Positions 1 to 6,068 of a stretch of DNA of 6,165 nt are shown here, one piece after another (within the stretch, counting starts at the first letter, position 1; every line of letters starts with the position of its first letter). Source of the stretch: Betaproteobacteria bacterium (GTDB taxonomy: Bacteria > Pseudomonadota > Gammaproteobacteria > Burkholderiales > SG8-41); contig JAJTHX010000422.1 in the NCBI GenBank assembly GCA_021300125.1, positions 1-6,165 on the forward strand. The letters are read 5' to 3'. The notes beneath the pieces were generated by a model that worked only from the letters and a program-made list of their open reading frames with translations, made no database searches and was not told the DNA's origin. Both the position numbers and the translations under genes were made by a program.

Positions 1-341
1 GAAGTGGATTCTTCATTAATAGTATCATTCTCAATGTCTTCGTGGATTGTGGAAGATGGTTCAATAGTGCTCTCTTCGTTAACATTGATAACCGTTTCTC
101 CGGAAGGCGCAATCGCTTCGACAACATCTGCAGGCGCAATACTGGAAGGAGGAACGATGCGTCGTGGTCGCGGTCGTCGAGCCGCAGGAGCACGAGCTGC
201 ACGGCCTTTTCGAGCCCGATCGAGTGCGCCTGGTACGCTCTGGCCACGCGCAGGACGTGGTCGCGCGCCGCGGCCGCGATCGCCTGCCGGGACCGCAGCG
301 CGCACTGCGGTTGGCATGAGTCCGGGGTGGTGAAATGCCAT
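1..341 (-). CDS. Doubtful partial ORF, hypothetical, open at left edge
   Basis: A minus-strand frame starts at an ATG at 341-339, just after an in-frame stop (347-345), and stays open for 113 codons to the window edge. The predicted N-terminal half is rich in Arg, Ala and Pro (for example KGRAARAPAARRPRPRR). The part encoded by about 1-150 is acidic and reads sensibly (IAPSGETVINVNEES, then EDIENDTINEES), with many purine-first codons as in real genes. Against it: no clear Shine-Dalgarno, the ATG lies inside a small hairpin, and in the GC-rich half (about 160-330) this frame has poor G/C at third positions. The neighbouring minus frame is also open (397 to the edge) and has much higher third-position GC there. 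A frameshift between the two frames, a disordered basic/acidic protein, or non-coding DNA are all possible. No family recognised. Confidence 0.3.
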   Translation of the reverse strand, partial: MAFHHPGLMPTAVRAAVPAGDRGRGARPRPARGQSVPGALDRARKGRAARAPAARRPRPRRIVPPSSIAPADVVEAIAPSGETVINVNEESTIEPSSTIHEDIENDTINEEST

Positions 342-438
342 TCGTCAATGGACGCCGCTCTGGCGGCGCCGCACCGCAAGGTGCCCCCAACGCCCCGCTA
401 TATGCGGGGCGTTTCCATTTCAACCCGCTTTAAGCGGG
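286..438. other. Cluster of consecutive small hairpins, possible structured RNA
   Basis: Six inverted repeats follow one another closely. They are 292-298 with 305-311 (ACCGCAG/CTGCGGT), 338-342 with 347-351 (CCATT/AATGG, loop CGTC), 353-358 with 363-368 (CGCCGC/GCGGCG, loop TCTG), 371-375 with 380-384 (GCACC/GGTGC, loop GCAA), 389-398 with 404-413 (ten pairs, loop TATAT), and 424-428 with 434-438 (CCCGC/GCGGG). All stems are perfect, and from 338 onward the gaps between them are only 1, 2, 4 and 10 nt. The GCAA loop is a GNRA tetraloop only on the plus strand, which mildly favours plus-strand transcription. GC-rich DNA makes short hairpins by chance, so this is a candidate structured RNA or 3'-end processing region. 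No known RNA family was recognised. Confidence 0.4.
389..420 (+). terminator. Possible intrinsic terminator
   Basis: A ten-pair perfect stem (AACGCCCCGC, loop TATAT, GCGGGGCGTT) is followed on the plus strand by TTTCCATTT, a broken T-rich tail. On the minus strand the stem is followed by a run of G, so termination would favour plus-strand transcripts. No convincing plus-strand gene ends here, which leaves open what it would terminate: a non-coding RNA from the hairpin cluster, or nothing. Confidence 0.4.
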
Positions 439-482
439 AGGCTTCCATTTCAACCGTTGCATGCAGGACTTCCATTGCATCC
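413..482. repeat. Imperfect ~30-bp tandem repeat with hairpin spacers
   Basis: The 13-mer TTCCATTTCAACC occurs exactly at 413-425 and again at 443-455 (period 30), and a degenerate copy TTCCATTGCATCC (11 of 13) occurs at 470-482 (offset 27). Each copy is preceded by palindromic DNA: the ten-pair hairpin at 389-413, CCCGCTTTAAGCGGG at 424-438, and a degraded TGCATGCA at 458-465. The unit is therefore a hairpin plus a conserved single-stranded link. The period is too short for a CRISPR array with normal spacers, and the intervening segments are related palindromes, not unique spacers. A REP/BIME-like element or a degenerate small-RNA repeat fits better. The rest of 483-527 shows nothing recognisable. 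Confidence 0.6.
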
Positions 483-527
483 GCTCTGCACGGAACGTCT
501 TTGCCCGACCACCGTCACCGGCGCTGT

Positions 528-1619
528 TCAGATGCGCAGAGTCTCACCATAACCGGTCAGCTCCAGATAGCCGCGACCGACACGCCGCCCTTCACGCAGC
601 ACCGTCATCGCGCCTTCCCAGTAAATCGCACCCGTGGTGGCGCGGCTGTCGCTTTCCTGGTCGTCCATCAGTGGCTGCAATTCCACTTCCAGCGCGCCGG
701 CTACAAGCCGGAACTCAACCGGAAAACGTACCGCCGTGCGCGGCGACTGCCAATGGCGCAGCGGAATGAACCGGATGGATTGCGCGTCGAGTGCCACGCT
801 GTTGCCCCTGGCATCGCGCCAGGTGCCGGCGGCCCAGAGCACGGCATCGTCGCTTTGGCCACGCATGCGAAAAGCCATCAGGGCTGAACCGTCGTCGAAA
901 TTCAGACCCACCCAGTCCCAGCCGCGGGCCCCGCGCGGCAGGTAAGCGGAAGACCACTCATGGTCCAGCCATGCGCGACCGGTGACCGCCTCGTCGCGAC
1001 CACCGGCCCGGCAGCGACCGCTGGCCTGCAGCTGGGGCTGGCTGTAGTAGTGGCTGGCTGCGCCGGCATCAACGCCCTTGCGGCTGTAGCCCTCGCGTCC
1101 CTGGAGCAGCACCGGTTGCGTCGGCTGCAGTTCAAGTTCCAGCGCAAGCGCGGCATCCGCAATCGCTGCACGATAAGCCTGACCTTCGCGTTGCAGTTGC
1201 CAGTTGCCCAGCCAGACCCGGGTGTCGTCTTCAGCGGCGCCGGCGAGGTCGAATACGGCACGCGCAGCGCGTTGCGCGTGGCGCAGTCGGCCCAGCGCAG
1301 GATCGGACACCGCGGCGTGGGCAATGATGATGTGGCGCGGATGGAAACGGCTCGGATTGTCGAACGGCAGTTCAGGTCGCGCGCGGAAGAAGGTGATCTG
1401 GAAACCGATGGGCCCGGTTGCAGGCCGCTCCAGCCAGCCGGTGACATACCACCATTCGATGCGGAACCCGGGATGGCTGCCGTGATCGCGGGGAAAACGC
1501 AGCCGGTAGCTTGGATCCGGCACTGCAAAACCCGGTGCAGCAAGCGCAGCCCGCGGCAGGGTTGCTCCGAGTCCGAGCGCACCCGCGTGCAGCAGCCAGC
1601 GCCGGCGAGGCGGCATCAT
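528..1619 (-). CDS. AttH-like periplasmic lipocalin-fold protein (CrtC-like superfamily)
   Basis: About 363 aa; third gene of the operon. The N-terminus carries a twin-arginine signal (PPRRRWLL, then a hydrophobic stretch to RAALA-APGF, cleavage near residue 28) with no lipobox Cys, so a soluble periplasmic protein is predicted. Family landmarks in order: EWWYVTGWL (~55-63), HYYSQPQL (~190-197), DHEWSS (~219-224), GWDWVGLNFDDG (~233-244), YWEG (~333) and GYLELTGY (~350-357). These match the two-domain lipocalin-like proteins annotated as AttH, DUF2006 or carotenoid 1,2-hydratase-like; a Nitrosomonas relative has a solved calycin-type structure with a suggested lipid role. True hydratase activity is not implied, as no carotenoid genes are nearby. 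Start choice: GTG at 1622, ATG at 1619 and ATG at 1616 are in frame. ATG 1619 sits 6 nt after GAGGA and overlaps the permease stop by one base (TGATG), so it is preferred. Confidence 0.9.
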   Translation of the reverse strand: MMPPRRRWLLHAGALGLGATLPRAALAAPGFAVPDPSYRLRFPRDHGSHPGFRIEWWYVTGWLERPATGPIGFQITFFRARPELPFDNPSRFHPRHIIIAHAAVSDPALGRLRHAQRAARAVFDLAGAAEDDTRVWLGNWQLQREGQAYRAAIADAALALELELQPTQPVLLQGREGYSRKGVDAGAASHYYSQPQLQASGRCRAGGRDEAVTGRAWLDHEWSSAYLPRGARGWDWVGLNFDDGSALMAFRMRGQSDDAVLWAAGTWRDARGNSVALDAQSIRFIPLRHWQSPRTAVRFPVEFRLVAGALEVELQPLMDDQESDSRATTGAIYWEGAMTVLREGRRVGRGYLELTGYGETLRI

Positions 1620-4126
1620 CACCAGTCCTCGTGAACGGCGCTGACCGTGTCCGCCTGCAGGGCGCGCCGTGCGCCGATCAGGGCCGCGCCGGCGGCGAGC
1701 AGTGTCAGCAGCAGGGCCAGCGCCGACAGCGGCAGCAGCGGCCAGTGCAGATCCATGCTCCAGTGGAACGACAGGCGGTTGATCCAGCCGATCAGCACCC
1801 AGCCGATCAGGCTGCCGGTGAGCAGGCCGCAGATAGCGCCGGCCGCCGCAGTGAACGCACCCTGCGCGGCGATCATGCGTGCGATGTCACCACGGGTCAT
1901 GCCGAGATGGCGCAACATGCCGAACTCGCGTCGCCGCGCGGCCGCCTGAATGCCGAAGGCGAGACCCACCCCGCACAAGCCCACCGCCAGGGCAACCGCC
2001 TGCAGCAGCCAGGTCACGGCGAAGGTGCGGTCAAAAGTGCGCAGTGAGCGGGCGCGGATGTCTCCTGCGCCGGCGATTTCCGCGCCAGGCAGTCCCTGCA
2101 GCGCGATGCGCAGGCCTGCAGTCACCTGTGCGGCATCGGCCCGGGGAACGAGCAGCACCGCGGCATCCTGCGCGGTGCTGTCGCCGGCCAGTTCACGGTA
2201 GCGTGCGCGCTCGATCACCACAGCGCCATGCTGGCGCGAGTAATCCCGCCAGATGCCGGCAAGGCGGAACTCATGCATCCCGCCGCCTTGCGCAACGGCC
2301 AGTGGCAGCCGGATGGTGTCGCCCACACGCCAGCCGAACAATGCTGCGGCGATTTCGCTGGCCCACAGCGACGGCGGCCCTGCAACGGCCGGCGCAGCCG
2401 AGACCAGCGGCAGCAGGCGGCCCGCCTCGGCGGCTTCGAGATCACGCGCAATCACCGTCAGTACCGGCTGCCGAGGGTCGATCAGTACGCTGATGTAACG
2501 GGTAAAGCGCACTTCCGCCACGCCAGGTACTGCCGCGATCCTGGCCTGTGCCGCACTATCGAGGGTGGCGCCGTCAGGGGCTGCGCTGCTGCGCAGATAC
2601 AGATCGGCCGGCAGGACGCGGTACAGCCAGACATCGAGTGATTGCCGGAAAGAAACAATCATGACCAGCATCGCTACCACCAGGCTGAAACTGGCCAGCA
2701 CCGCGGCGAGACTGATCGCGGTCTGTCTGGGTGCACCCTGCAGTTGTGCGAGTGCGAGGGCAGTGCCGATGGAAGCGGGCACTGGCAGTGGCGCCAGCAT
2801 CCGGGCCAGCAGCGCCGGCAGCATCAGCAGCGCCGCGAGCAGGATCAGCGCGATCGCGGAATAGGCCGCATCCAGTCCGGCATTCTCCCGGAGCAGCAAG
2901 GCGCCGGCGAGCATCAGCAGCACCAGTCCCAGCGGCATCGCCATGGAACAACCACTTGCCGTGCCGTCGTCGCTGGCATGCAGTTCCCGTGCCGGCGGGC
3001 GTTGCGCGGCGCTCCAGGCCGGCCAGGCGCTGCCGGCGAGCGTGGCGGCCACGCCCAGCGCCACGAAGGCGGCCGAAGTGGACAGGGTCGCCACCGGATC
3101 CACCTCAAGGGCACCGAAAAAATCCGAGCCCAGATCAGCGCCGCCGAGGCGCAGGGCCTGTCCGGCAATCAGGTGTGAGGCGACAACGCCCATCACGCCA
3201 CCAATCAACCCAGTCAGCACCGCTTCAGCGGCGAGCGCACGCAGGATGTCGCCCCGGCGCAAGCCCAGGGCGCGCAGCAGCGCCAGTTCGCGCCGCCGCC
3301 GCAACAGGGCCAGCGCCTGCGCCGAGAACACCATGAAGGCGCCGGTGAACAGTGCCACCAGGGCCAGCATGTCGAGATTGCCGCGATAGGCCCGGGTCAG
3401 CGCGAGGCCGCGCTCGCTTTCCAGGGCAGGTGTGGCGACATGCACACCGGCCGGCAGTAACCGGCCCAACTCGGCGCTGAATGCAGACAGTGGCACGCCC
3501 TCGTGCAGTCGCAGGTCGATGCGGGTGATCCGGCCGTGCGCGGCAAAATGCTGCTGTGCCGCCGCGATATCGATAACCCCGAGACGCTGGCGGTAATCGC
3601 CGTCGGGAATGACGCCGGCTACGCGCAGGCTGAGCGTGCCCGTGGCGCCGGCCAGTTCCAGGCGGTCGCCCGTCTGCTTGCCGAGTGCGCGCGCGGCGGC
3701 CGCGGACAGGCGGATCGCCTGCGGATCGAACAGGGCTTCGCGGGAGCCCTCGGCTTCGCCGCTGATGCGCGGCTGCACAGCCCAGGCCTGTAATGCATCA
3801 AGGCCGACCAGCTTCAGGCTGCCGCCGCCTGGCAGGGCCGCTTCGATCTCAAGGGCAGGGCTTGCCGCGGCAACCCCGGGCAGTTTGGCCAGCTGCGGAT
3901 ACAGTGCTTCGTCAAAACCGGAGCGGCCGCCGCGCACCACAAGGTCGGCATTGCCGGCGAGCTGACGCGTGGCCTGGTCAAAGGCCGAGACCGCACCAGC
4001 GTTAATAAGATGGATGCTGGAGCCGAGGGTGACACCGGTGGCGATGGCGAGCAGTGCGAGCAGGGTGCGCCCGGGCGCAGCCCGCAGCGGCGCGGACACC
4101 ACCGCCTGCCATGCCGCGCCGGTCAT
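1619..4126 (-). CDS. FtsX/MacB-type ABC transporter permease, ten-helix double form
   Basis: 835 aa inner-membrane permease. Predicted helices lie near residues 21-43, 252-274, 299-325, 349-372, 396-413, 420-447, 469-494, 703-728, 754-782 and 795-818. This is the duplicated layout: helix, large periplasmic MacB_PCD-like domain (~45-250), three-helix FtsX domain, a two-helix linker, then helix, second periplasmic domain (~500-700) and a second FtsX domain. Both FtsX halves keep the cytoplasmic coupling motif (RRRRELALLRALGLRRGDILR at 276-296 and RRREFGMLRHLGMTRGDIAR at 731-750), and the C-terminus VSAVHEDW is typical. The family acts on lipids, lipoproteins or peptides at the membrane-periplasm face and does not normally pump across the membrane by alternating access. 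The ATG at 4126 overlaps the ATPase stop by four bases (ATGA); no strong Shine-Dalgarno is seen, so translation is probably coupled. In att nomenclature this single chain would cover AttF and AttG. Substrate unknown. Confidence 0.92.
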   Translation of the reverse strand: MTGAAWQAVVSAPLRAAPGRTLLALLAIATGVTLGSSIHLINAGAVSAFDQATRQLAGNADLVVRGGRSGFDEALYPQLAKLPGVAAASPALEIEAALPGGGSLKLVGLDALQAWAVQPRISGEAEGSREALFDPQAIRLSAAAARALGKQTGDRLELAGATGTLSLRVAGVIPDGDYRQRLGVIDIAAAQQHFAAHGRITRIDLRLHEGVPLSAFSAELGRLLPAGVHVATPALESERGLALTRAYRGNLDMLALVALFTGAFMVFSAQALALLRRRRELALLRALGLRRGDILRALAAEAVLTGLIGGVMGVVASHLIAGQALRLGGADLGSDFFGALEVDPVATLSTSAAFVALGVAATLAGSAWPAWSAAQRPPARELHASDDGTASGCSMAMPLGLVLLMLAGALLLRENAGLDAAYSAIALILLAALLMLPALLARMLAPLPVPASIGTALALAQLQGAPRQTAISLAAVLASFSLVVAMLVMIVSFRQSLDVWLYRVLPADLYLRSSAAPDGATLDSAAQARIAAVPGVAEVRFTRYISVLIDPRQPVLTVIARDLEAAEAGRLLPLVSAAPAVAGPPSLWASEIAAALFGWRVGDTIRLPLAVAQGGGMHEFRLAGIWRDYSRQHGAVVIERARYRELAGDSTAQDAAVLLVPRADAAQVTAGLRIALQGLPGAEIAGAGDIRARSLRTFDRTFAVTWLLQAVALAVGLCGVGLAFGIQAAARRREFGMLRHLGMTRGDIARMIAAQGAFTAAAGAICGLLTGSLIGWVLIGWINRLSFHWSMDLHWPLLPLSALALLLTLLAAGAALIGARRALQADTVSAVHEDW
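1626..1630 (-). promoter_or_regulatory. Ribosome binding site of the AttH-like gene
   Basis: GAGGA on the minus strand lies inside the last codons of the permease gene. Its spacing is 3 nt to GTG 1622, 6 nt to ATG 1619 and 9 nt to ATG 1616. This favours the ATG at 1619 (or 1616) over the longer GTG start and indicates translational coupling to the permease. Confidence 0.6.
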
Positions 4127-4794
4127 GCCAGGTGCAGCATGCCGTCGCGCAGCGCGTAAACACGGTCTGCACCGGCGGCGGCGACAGCGGAGTGGGTGAC
4201 CAGAATGCCGGTCGCGCCGCGCGACTTGACCTGCTCGCGCAGCGTGTTCAGCACCAGGGCCGCGCTGTCAGCATCGAGATTGCCGGTGGGTTCGTCGGCG
4301 AGCAGCAGTTTGGGCCGGTGCGCGAGCGCTCTGGCCACCGCCACGCGCTGGGCTTCGCCGCCGGACAGCGTGGAGGGAAAACGATGGATGGCCTCGCCCA
4401 GGCCGACCGCGGCGAGCAGCGCCTGGGCTTCACGCTGAGCATCATGGTGACGCGCGCCATTGAGCTTGAGCGTCAGCGCGGCATTGTCGAGCGCGGTCAG
4501 ATAGGGCAGCAGGAGAAAAGCCTGGAACACGAAGCCGAGTTCACGCCGGCGCAGCAGCGTGCGCGCATCGTCTTCAAGCGCAGCCAGATCACACCCATCA
4601 AGGATGACCTGGCCGGAGTCCGGCAGTTCGAGGCCGGCGATCAGATTAAGCAGTGTCGACTTGCCGCTGCCGGATTCGCCGACAATCGCCACATAGTCTC
4701 CAGCGCAGAGCTCCAGCTCGAGATCGCGCAGGATCGGTCGCATCGCGCCGGGATGGGATTTGCAGACTTGCTTCAGGCTGAGCATGGCCTGCAC
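4123..4794 (-). CDS. ABC transporter ATP-binding protein (LolD/MacB-type)
   Basis: 223 aa; the cytoplasmic ATPase that powers the adjacent permease, and first gene of the operon. All nucleotide-binding motifs are intact: Walker A GESGSGKST (39-47), Q-loop FQ (90-91), signature LSGGEAQRVAVARAL (143-157), Walker B LLLADEP (163-169) followed by TGNLD (D-loop), and the switch His in VTHS (199-202). Length and motif wording fit the LolD/MacB/YbbA group, which pairs with FtsX-type permeases. Start is uncertain. GTG at 4794 gives 223 aa, while ATG at 4785 gives 220 aa beginning MLSLKQVCKS, which resembles the usual family N-terminus. Neither has a good Shine-Dalgarno. The ATG form is biologically attractive; the longer form is listed because it is the full open frame. 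Confidence 0.95.
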   Translation of the reverse strand: MQAMLSLKQVCKSHPGAMRPILRDLELELCAGDYVAIVGESGSGKSTLLNLIAGLELPDSGQVILDGCDLAALEDDARTLLRRRELGFVFQAFLLLPYLTALDNAALTLKLNGARHHDAQREAQALLAAVGLGEAIHRFPSTLSGGEAQRVAVARALAHRPKLLLADEPTGNLDADSAALVLNTLREQVKSRGATGILVTHSAVAAAGADRVYALRDGMLHLA

Positions 4795-4800
4795 ATTATC
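4795..4800 (-). promoter_or_regulatory. Possible -10 element of the ATPase-permease-AttH operon
   Basis: The minus strand reads GATAAT (five of six to TATAAT) directly before GTG 4794. A -35 box at the right distance is poor. If used, transcription would start about 7 nt further on, close to ATG 4785, giving a nearly leaderless message. That would fit the missing Shine-Dalgarno. Weak evidence from one short motif. Confidence 0.2.
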
Positions 4801-4883
4801 GGCGATCAGGCTGTTCTTAAAGCCCGCCCTGTCTTGAAAGCGACCCGGAAAGCTGATCGATCGGTGCCGCGTCCATACGGTGG

Positions 4884-4892
4884 TGGTAAGAT
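4884..4892 (+). promoter_or_regulatory. Probable extended -10 promoter of the first Bug gene
   Basis: TGG followed by TAAGAT forms an extended -10 (TGnTAnnAT) about 48 nt before the ATG at 4940; the -35 region is weak, as is common with extended -10 promoters. The same TGnTAAGATGG string precedes the second Bug gene at 6002, which strengthens both calls. The 5' leader would be about 40 nt. Confidence 0.4.
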
Positions 4893-4927
4893 GGCGCGCC
4901 CATGCGCGGGCCCGACGAGGATATTAC

Positions 4928-4931
4928 GGAG
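4928..4931 (+). promoter_or_regulatory. Ribosome binding site of the first Bug gene
   Basis: GGAG lies 8 nt before the ATG at 4940. This fixes the start there instead of at an upstream in-frame ATG (4880), whose 20 extra residues (including RAHARARRG) would mask the signal peptide. Confidence 0.75.
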
Positions 4932-4939
4932 AAATATCA

Positions 4940-5920
4940 ATGAAATCAATTATTTGCAATCCATTTTCAGGGCTGGCCGCAGTGCTGCTAGCGAGCCTGG
5001 TGCTGCCTGTGGCCGCGCAAACCTTCCCTGCCAAGCCGGTGCGCCTGATCATCCCGTTCTCTGCCGGAGGTGCCGCCGATGTGCCGGGCCGGATCATCAC
5101 CCAACGCCTCGCCGACCAGTTCATGCAGCAGGTGCTGGTGGACAACCGCCCCGGCGCTGGATCGACCATCGGCGCCGACGTGGCCGCGAAATCGCCGCCC
5201 GACGGCTACACGCTGTTCATGATCAGCAACACCCATTTCGTCAGTGCAGCCCTTTACAAGAAGCTGCCCTACGATTCGCTGAACGATTTCACCCCGATCA
5301 CTCAGGTCACCAGCGCGCCCAATGTGCTGGTGGTGCATCCCTCCCTGCCGGTTAAAAATGTGAAGGAACTCATCGCGCTGGCCAAGGCCCGGCCCGGCCA
5401 GATTGACTATGCTTCCTCGGGCAACGGCAGCACCCAGCACCTGACCGGGGCGCTGTTCGCGCAGATGGCCGGTATCAAGATCAACCACATCCCGTACCGC
5501 GGTAGCGGGCCCGTGACCACGGACCTGCTCGGTGGCCAGGTGATGCTGGCCTTCCCGGGCATCGCGGGCATGCTGCCCCACATCAAGACCGGCCGGCTGC
5601 GTGCGCTCGGCGTCACCGGTGCCAAGCGTTCACCCGAATTGCCTGAAGTCCCGACCATCGCTGAAGCCGGCGTCAAAGGATACGAAATGGTGGCCTGGTT
5701 CGGTATTGCGGGACCTAAAGGCATGCAGCGCGACCTGCAGATGCGTCTGCATGGCGACCTGATGCGGGTGATGAGGTCACCGGAGATAGGGAAAAGCCTG
5801 CAGGCCGTGGGCCAGGAGCCGGCATGGCAAGACACCCCTGAAAAATTCTTCGACTTCATGAAAGTCGAAGCCGACAAGTGGGCGAAGATCGTGCGTGCCA
5901 GCGGCGCCGAAATCAACTGA
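4940..5920 (+). CDS. Bug/TctC-family tripartite tricarboxylate transporter substrate-binding protein
   Basis: 326 aa, the normal length for the family. A Sec signal peptide (hydrophobic core GLAAVLLASLVLPVAA, cleavage around residue 26) is followed by the standard landmarks. These are FPAKPVRLIIPFSAGGAADV (29-48), NRPGAGSTIGADVAAKSPPD (69-88), HPSLPVKNVKELIALAK (133-149), YASSGNGSTQH (157-167), HIPYRGSGP (183-191) and VPTIAEAGVKGYE (237-249). Bug proteins are two-lobed periplasmic binding proteins that usually hold a carboxylated or related small ligand and deliver it to a TctA/TctB membrane pair. Neither partner is in the window, so this is an orphan copy, the commonest situation in Burkholderiales. 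The ligand cannot be predicted from sequence. The gene is divergent from the ABC operon, followed by its own strong terminator, and starts with an unusually A/T-rich leader and first codons, which may help translation initiation. Confidence 0.97.
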   Translation: MKSIICNPFSGLAAVLLASLVLPVAAQTFPAKPVRLIIPFSAGGAADVPGRIITQRLADQFMQQVLVDNRPGAGSTIGADVAAKSPPDGYTLFMISNTHFVSAALYKKLPYDSLNDFTPITQVTSAPNVLVVHPSLPVKNVKELIALAKARPGQIDYASSGNGSTQHLTGALFAQMAGIKINHIPYRGSGPVTTDLLGGQVMLAFPGIAGMLPHIKTGRLRALGVTGAKRSPELPEVPTIAEAGVKGYEMVAWFGIAGPKGMQRDLQMRLHGDLMRVMRSPEIGKSLQAVGQEPAWQDTPEKFFDFMKVEADKWAKIVRASGAEIN

Positions 5921-5950
5921 CGCCGCACCCGCTGCACCGTGTCATTTTTC

Positions 5951-5979
5951 AAAACGCTGCCAGAGGGCGGCGTTTTTTT
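5951..5979 (+). terminator. Strong intrinsic terminator after the first Bug gene
   Basis: AACGCTGCC (5953-5961) pairs with GGCGGCGTT (5966-5974), nine pairs including one G-T, around the tetraloop AGAG. The stem can extend through A-T pairs and runs into seven T (5973-5979). It lies 30 nt after the stop codon and should separate the two Bug genes into different transcripts. Confidence 0.93.
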
Positions 5980-6001
5980 GCAAGCCACGAATCCTGGCCG
6001 T

Positions 6002-6010
6002 TGATAAGAT
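6002..6010 (+). promoter_or_regulatory. Probable extended -10 promoter of the second Bug gene
   Basis: TGA followed by TAAGAT matches an extended -10 and shares TGnTAAGATGG with the element at 4884. It lies 22 nt after the terminator and about 58 nt before the ATG at 6069. The only -35-like hexamer, TTGCAA at 5978-5983, is about 21 nt upstream of the -10, too far to count strongly. Confidence 0.4.
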
Positions 6011-6055
6011 GGTGCCGCGGCAAACACTGGCGCAATCACGGACATAAAACAACGA

Positions 6056-6061
6056 AGGAGG
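6056..6061 (+). promoter_or_regulatory. Ribosome binding site of the second Bug gene
   Basis: A full consensus AGGAGG lies 7 nt before the ATG at 6069, stronger than the site of the first Bug gene. Confidence 0.85.
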
Positions 6062-6068
6062 AGAATCC

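Noticed and set aside
158..319. Plus-strand short frame with high third-position GC ending at a stop at 317-319
   Set aside because: No homologous motif recognised and in-frame stops upstream (80, 86, 89). It is codon-aligned opposite an equally GC-rich minus frame, so coding strand cannot be decided.
389..482. CRISPR array
   Set aside because: Period is about 30 bp including both repeat and intervening segment, intervening segments are related palindromes, only 2-3 degenerate units, and no cas genes are present.
42..887. 281-aa plus-strand open frame spanning the hairpin region and the end of the AttH-like gene
   Set aside because: It mixes the repeat patch with antisense of a well-supported gene; composition is rich in Arg, Ser and His, with no domain.
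528..1619. Assignment as a true carotenoid 1,2-hydratase (crtC)
   Set aside because: Superfamily resemblance is real, but there are no carotenoid biosynthesis genes around, and the operon with an ABC transporter matches the AttH-like group.
4880..4939. Upstream in-frame ATG (4880) as the start of the first Bug protein
   Set aside because: It would add 20 residues before the signal peptide, lies upstream of or within the promoter-like element, and lacks a Shine-Dalgarno, whereas ATG 4940 has GGAG at 8 nt.
4054..5355. 433-aa plus-strand open frame across the ATPase gene and into the first Bug gene
   Set aside because: It is antisense to the ATPase and out of frame with the Bug gene, both of which have complete family motifs. 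The translation shows no motif and odd composition; long shadow frames are expected at this GC content.
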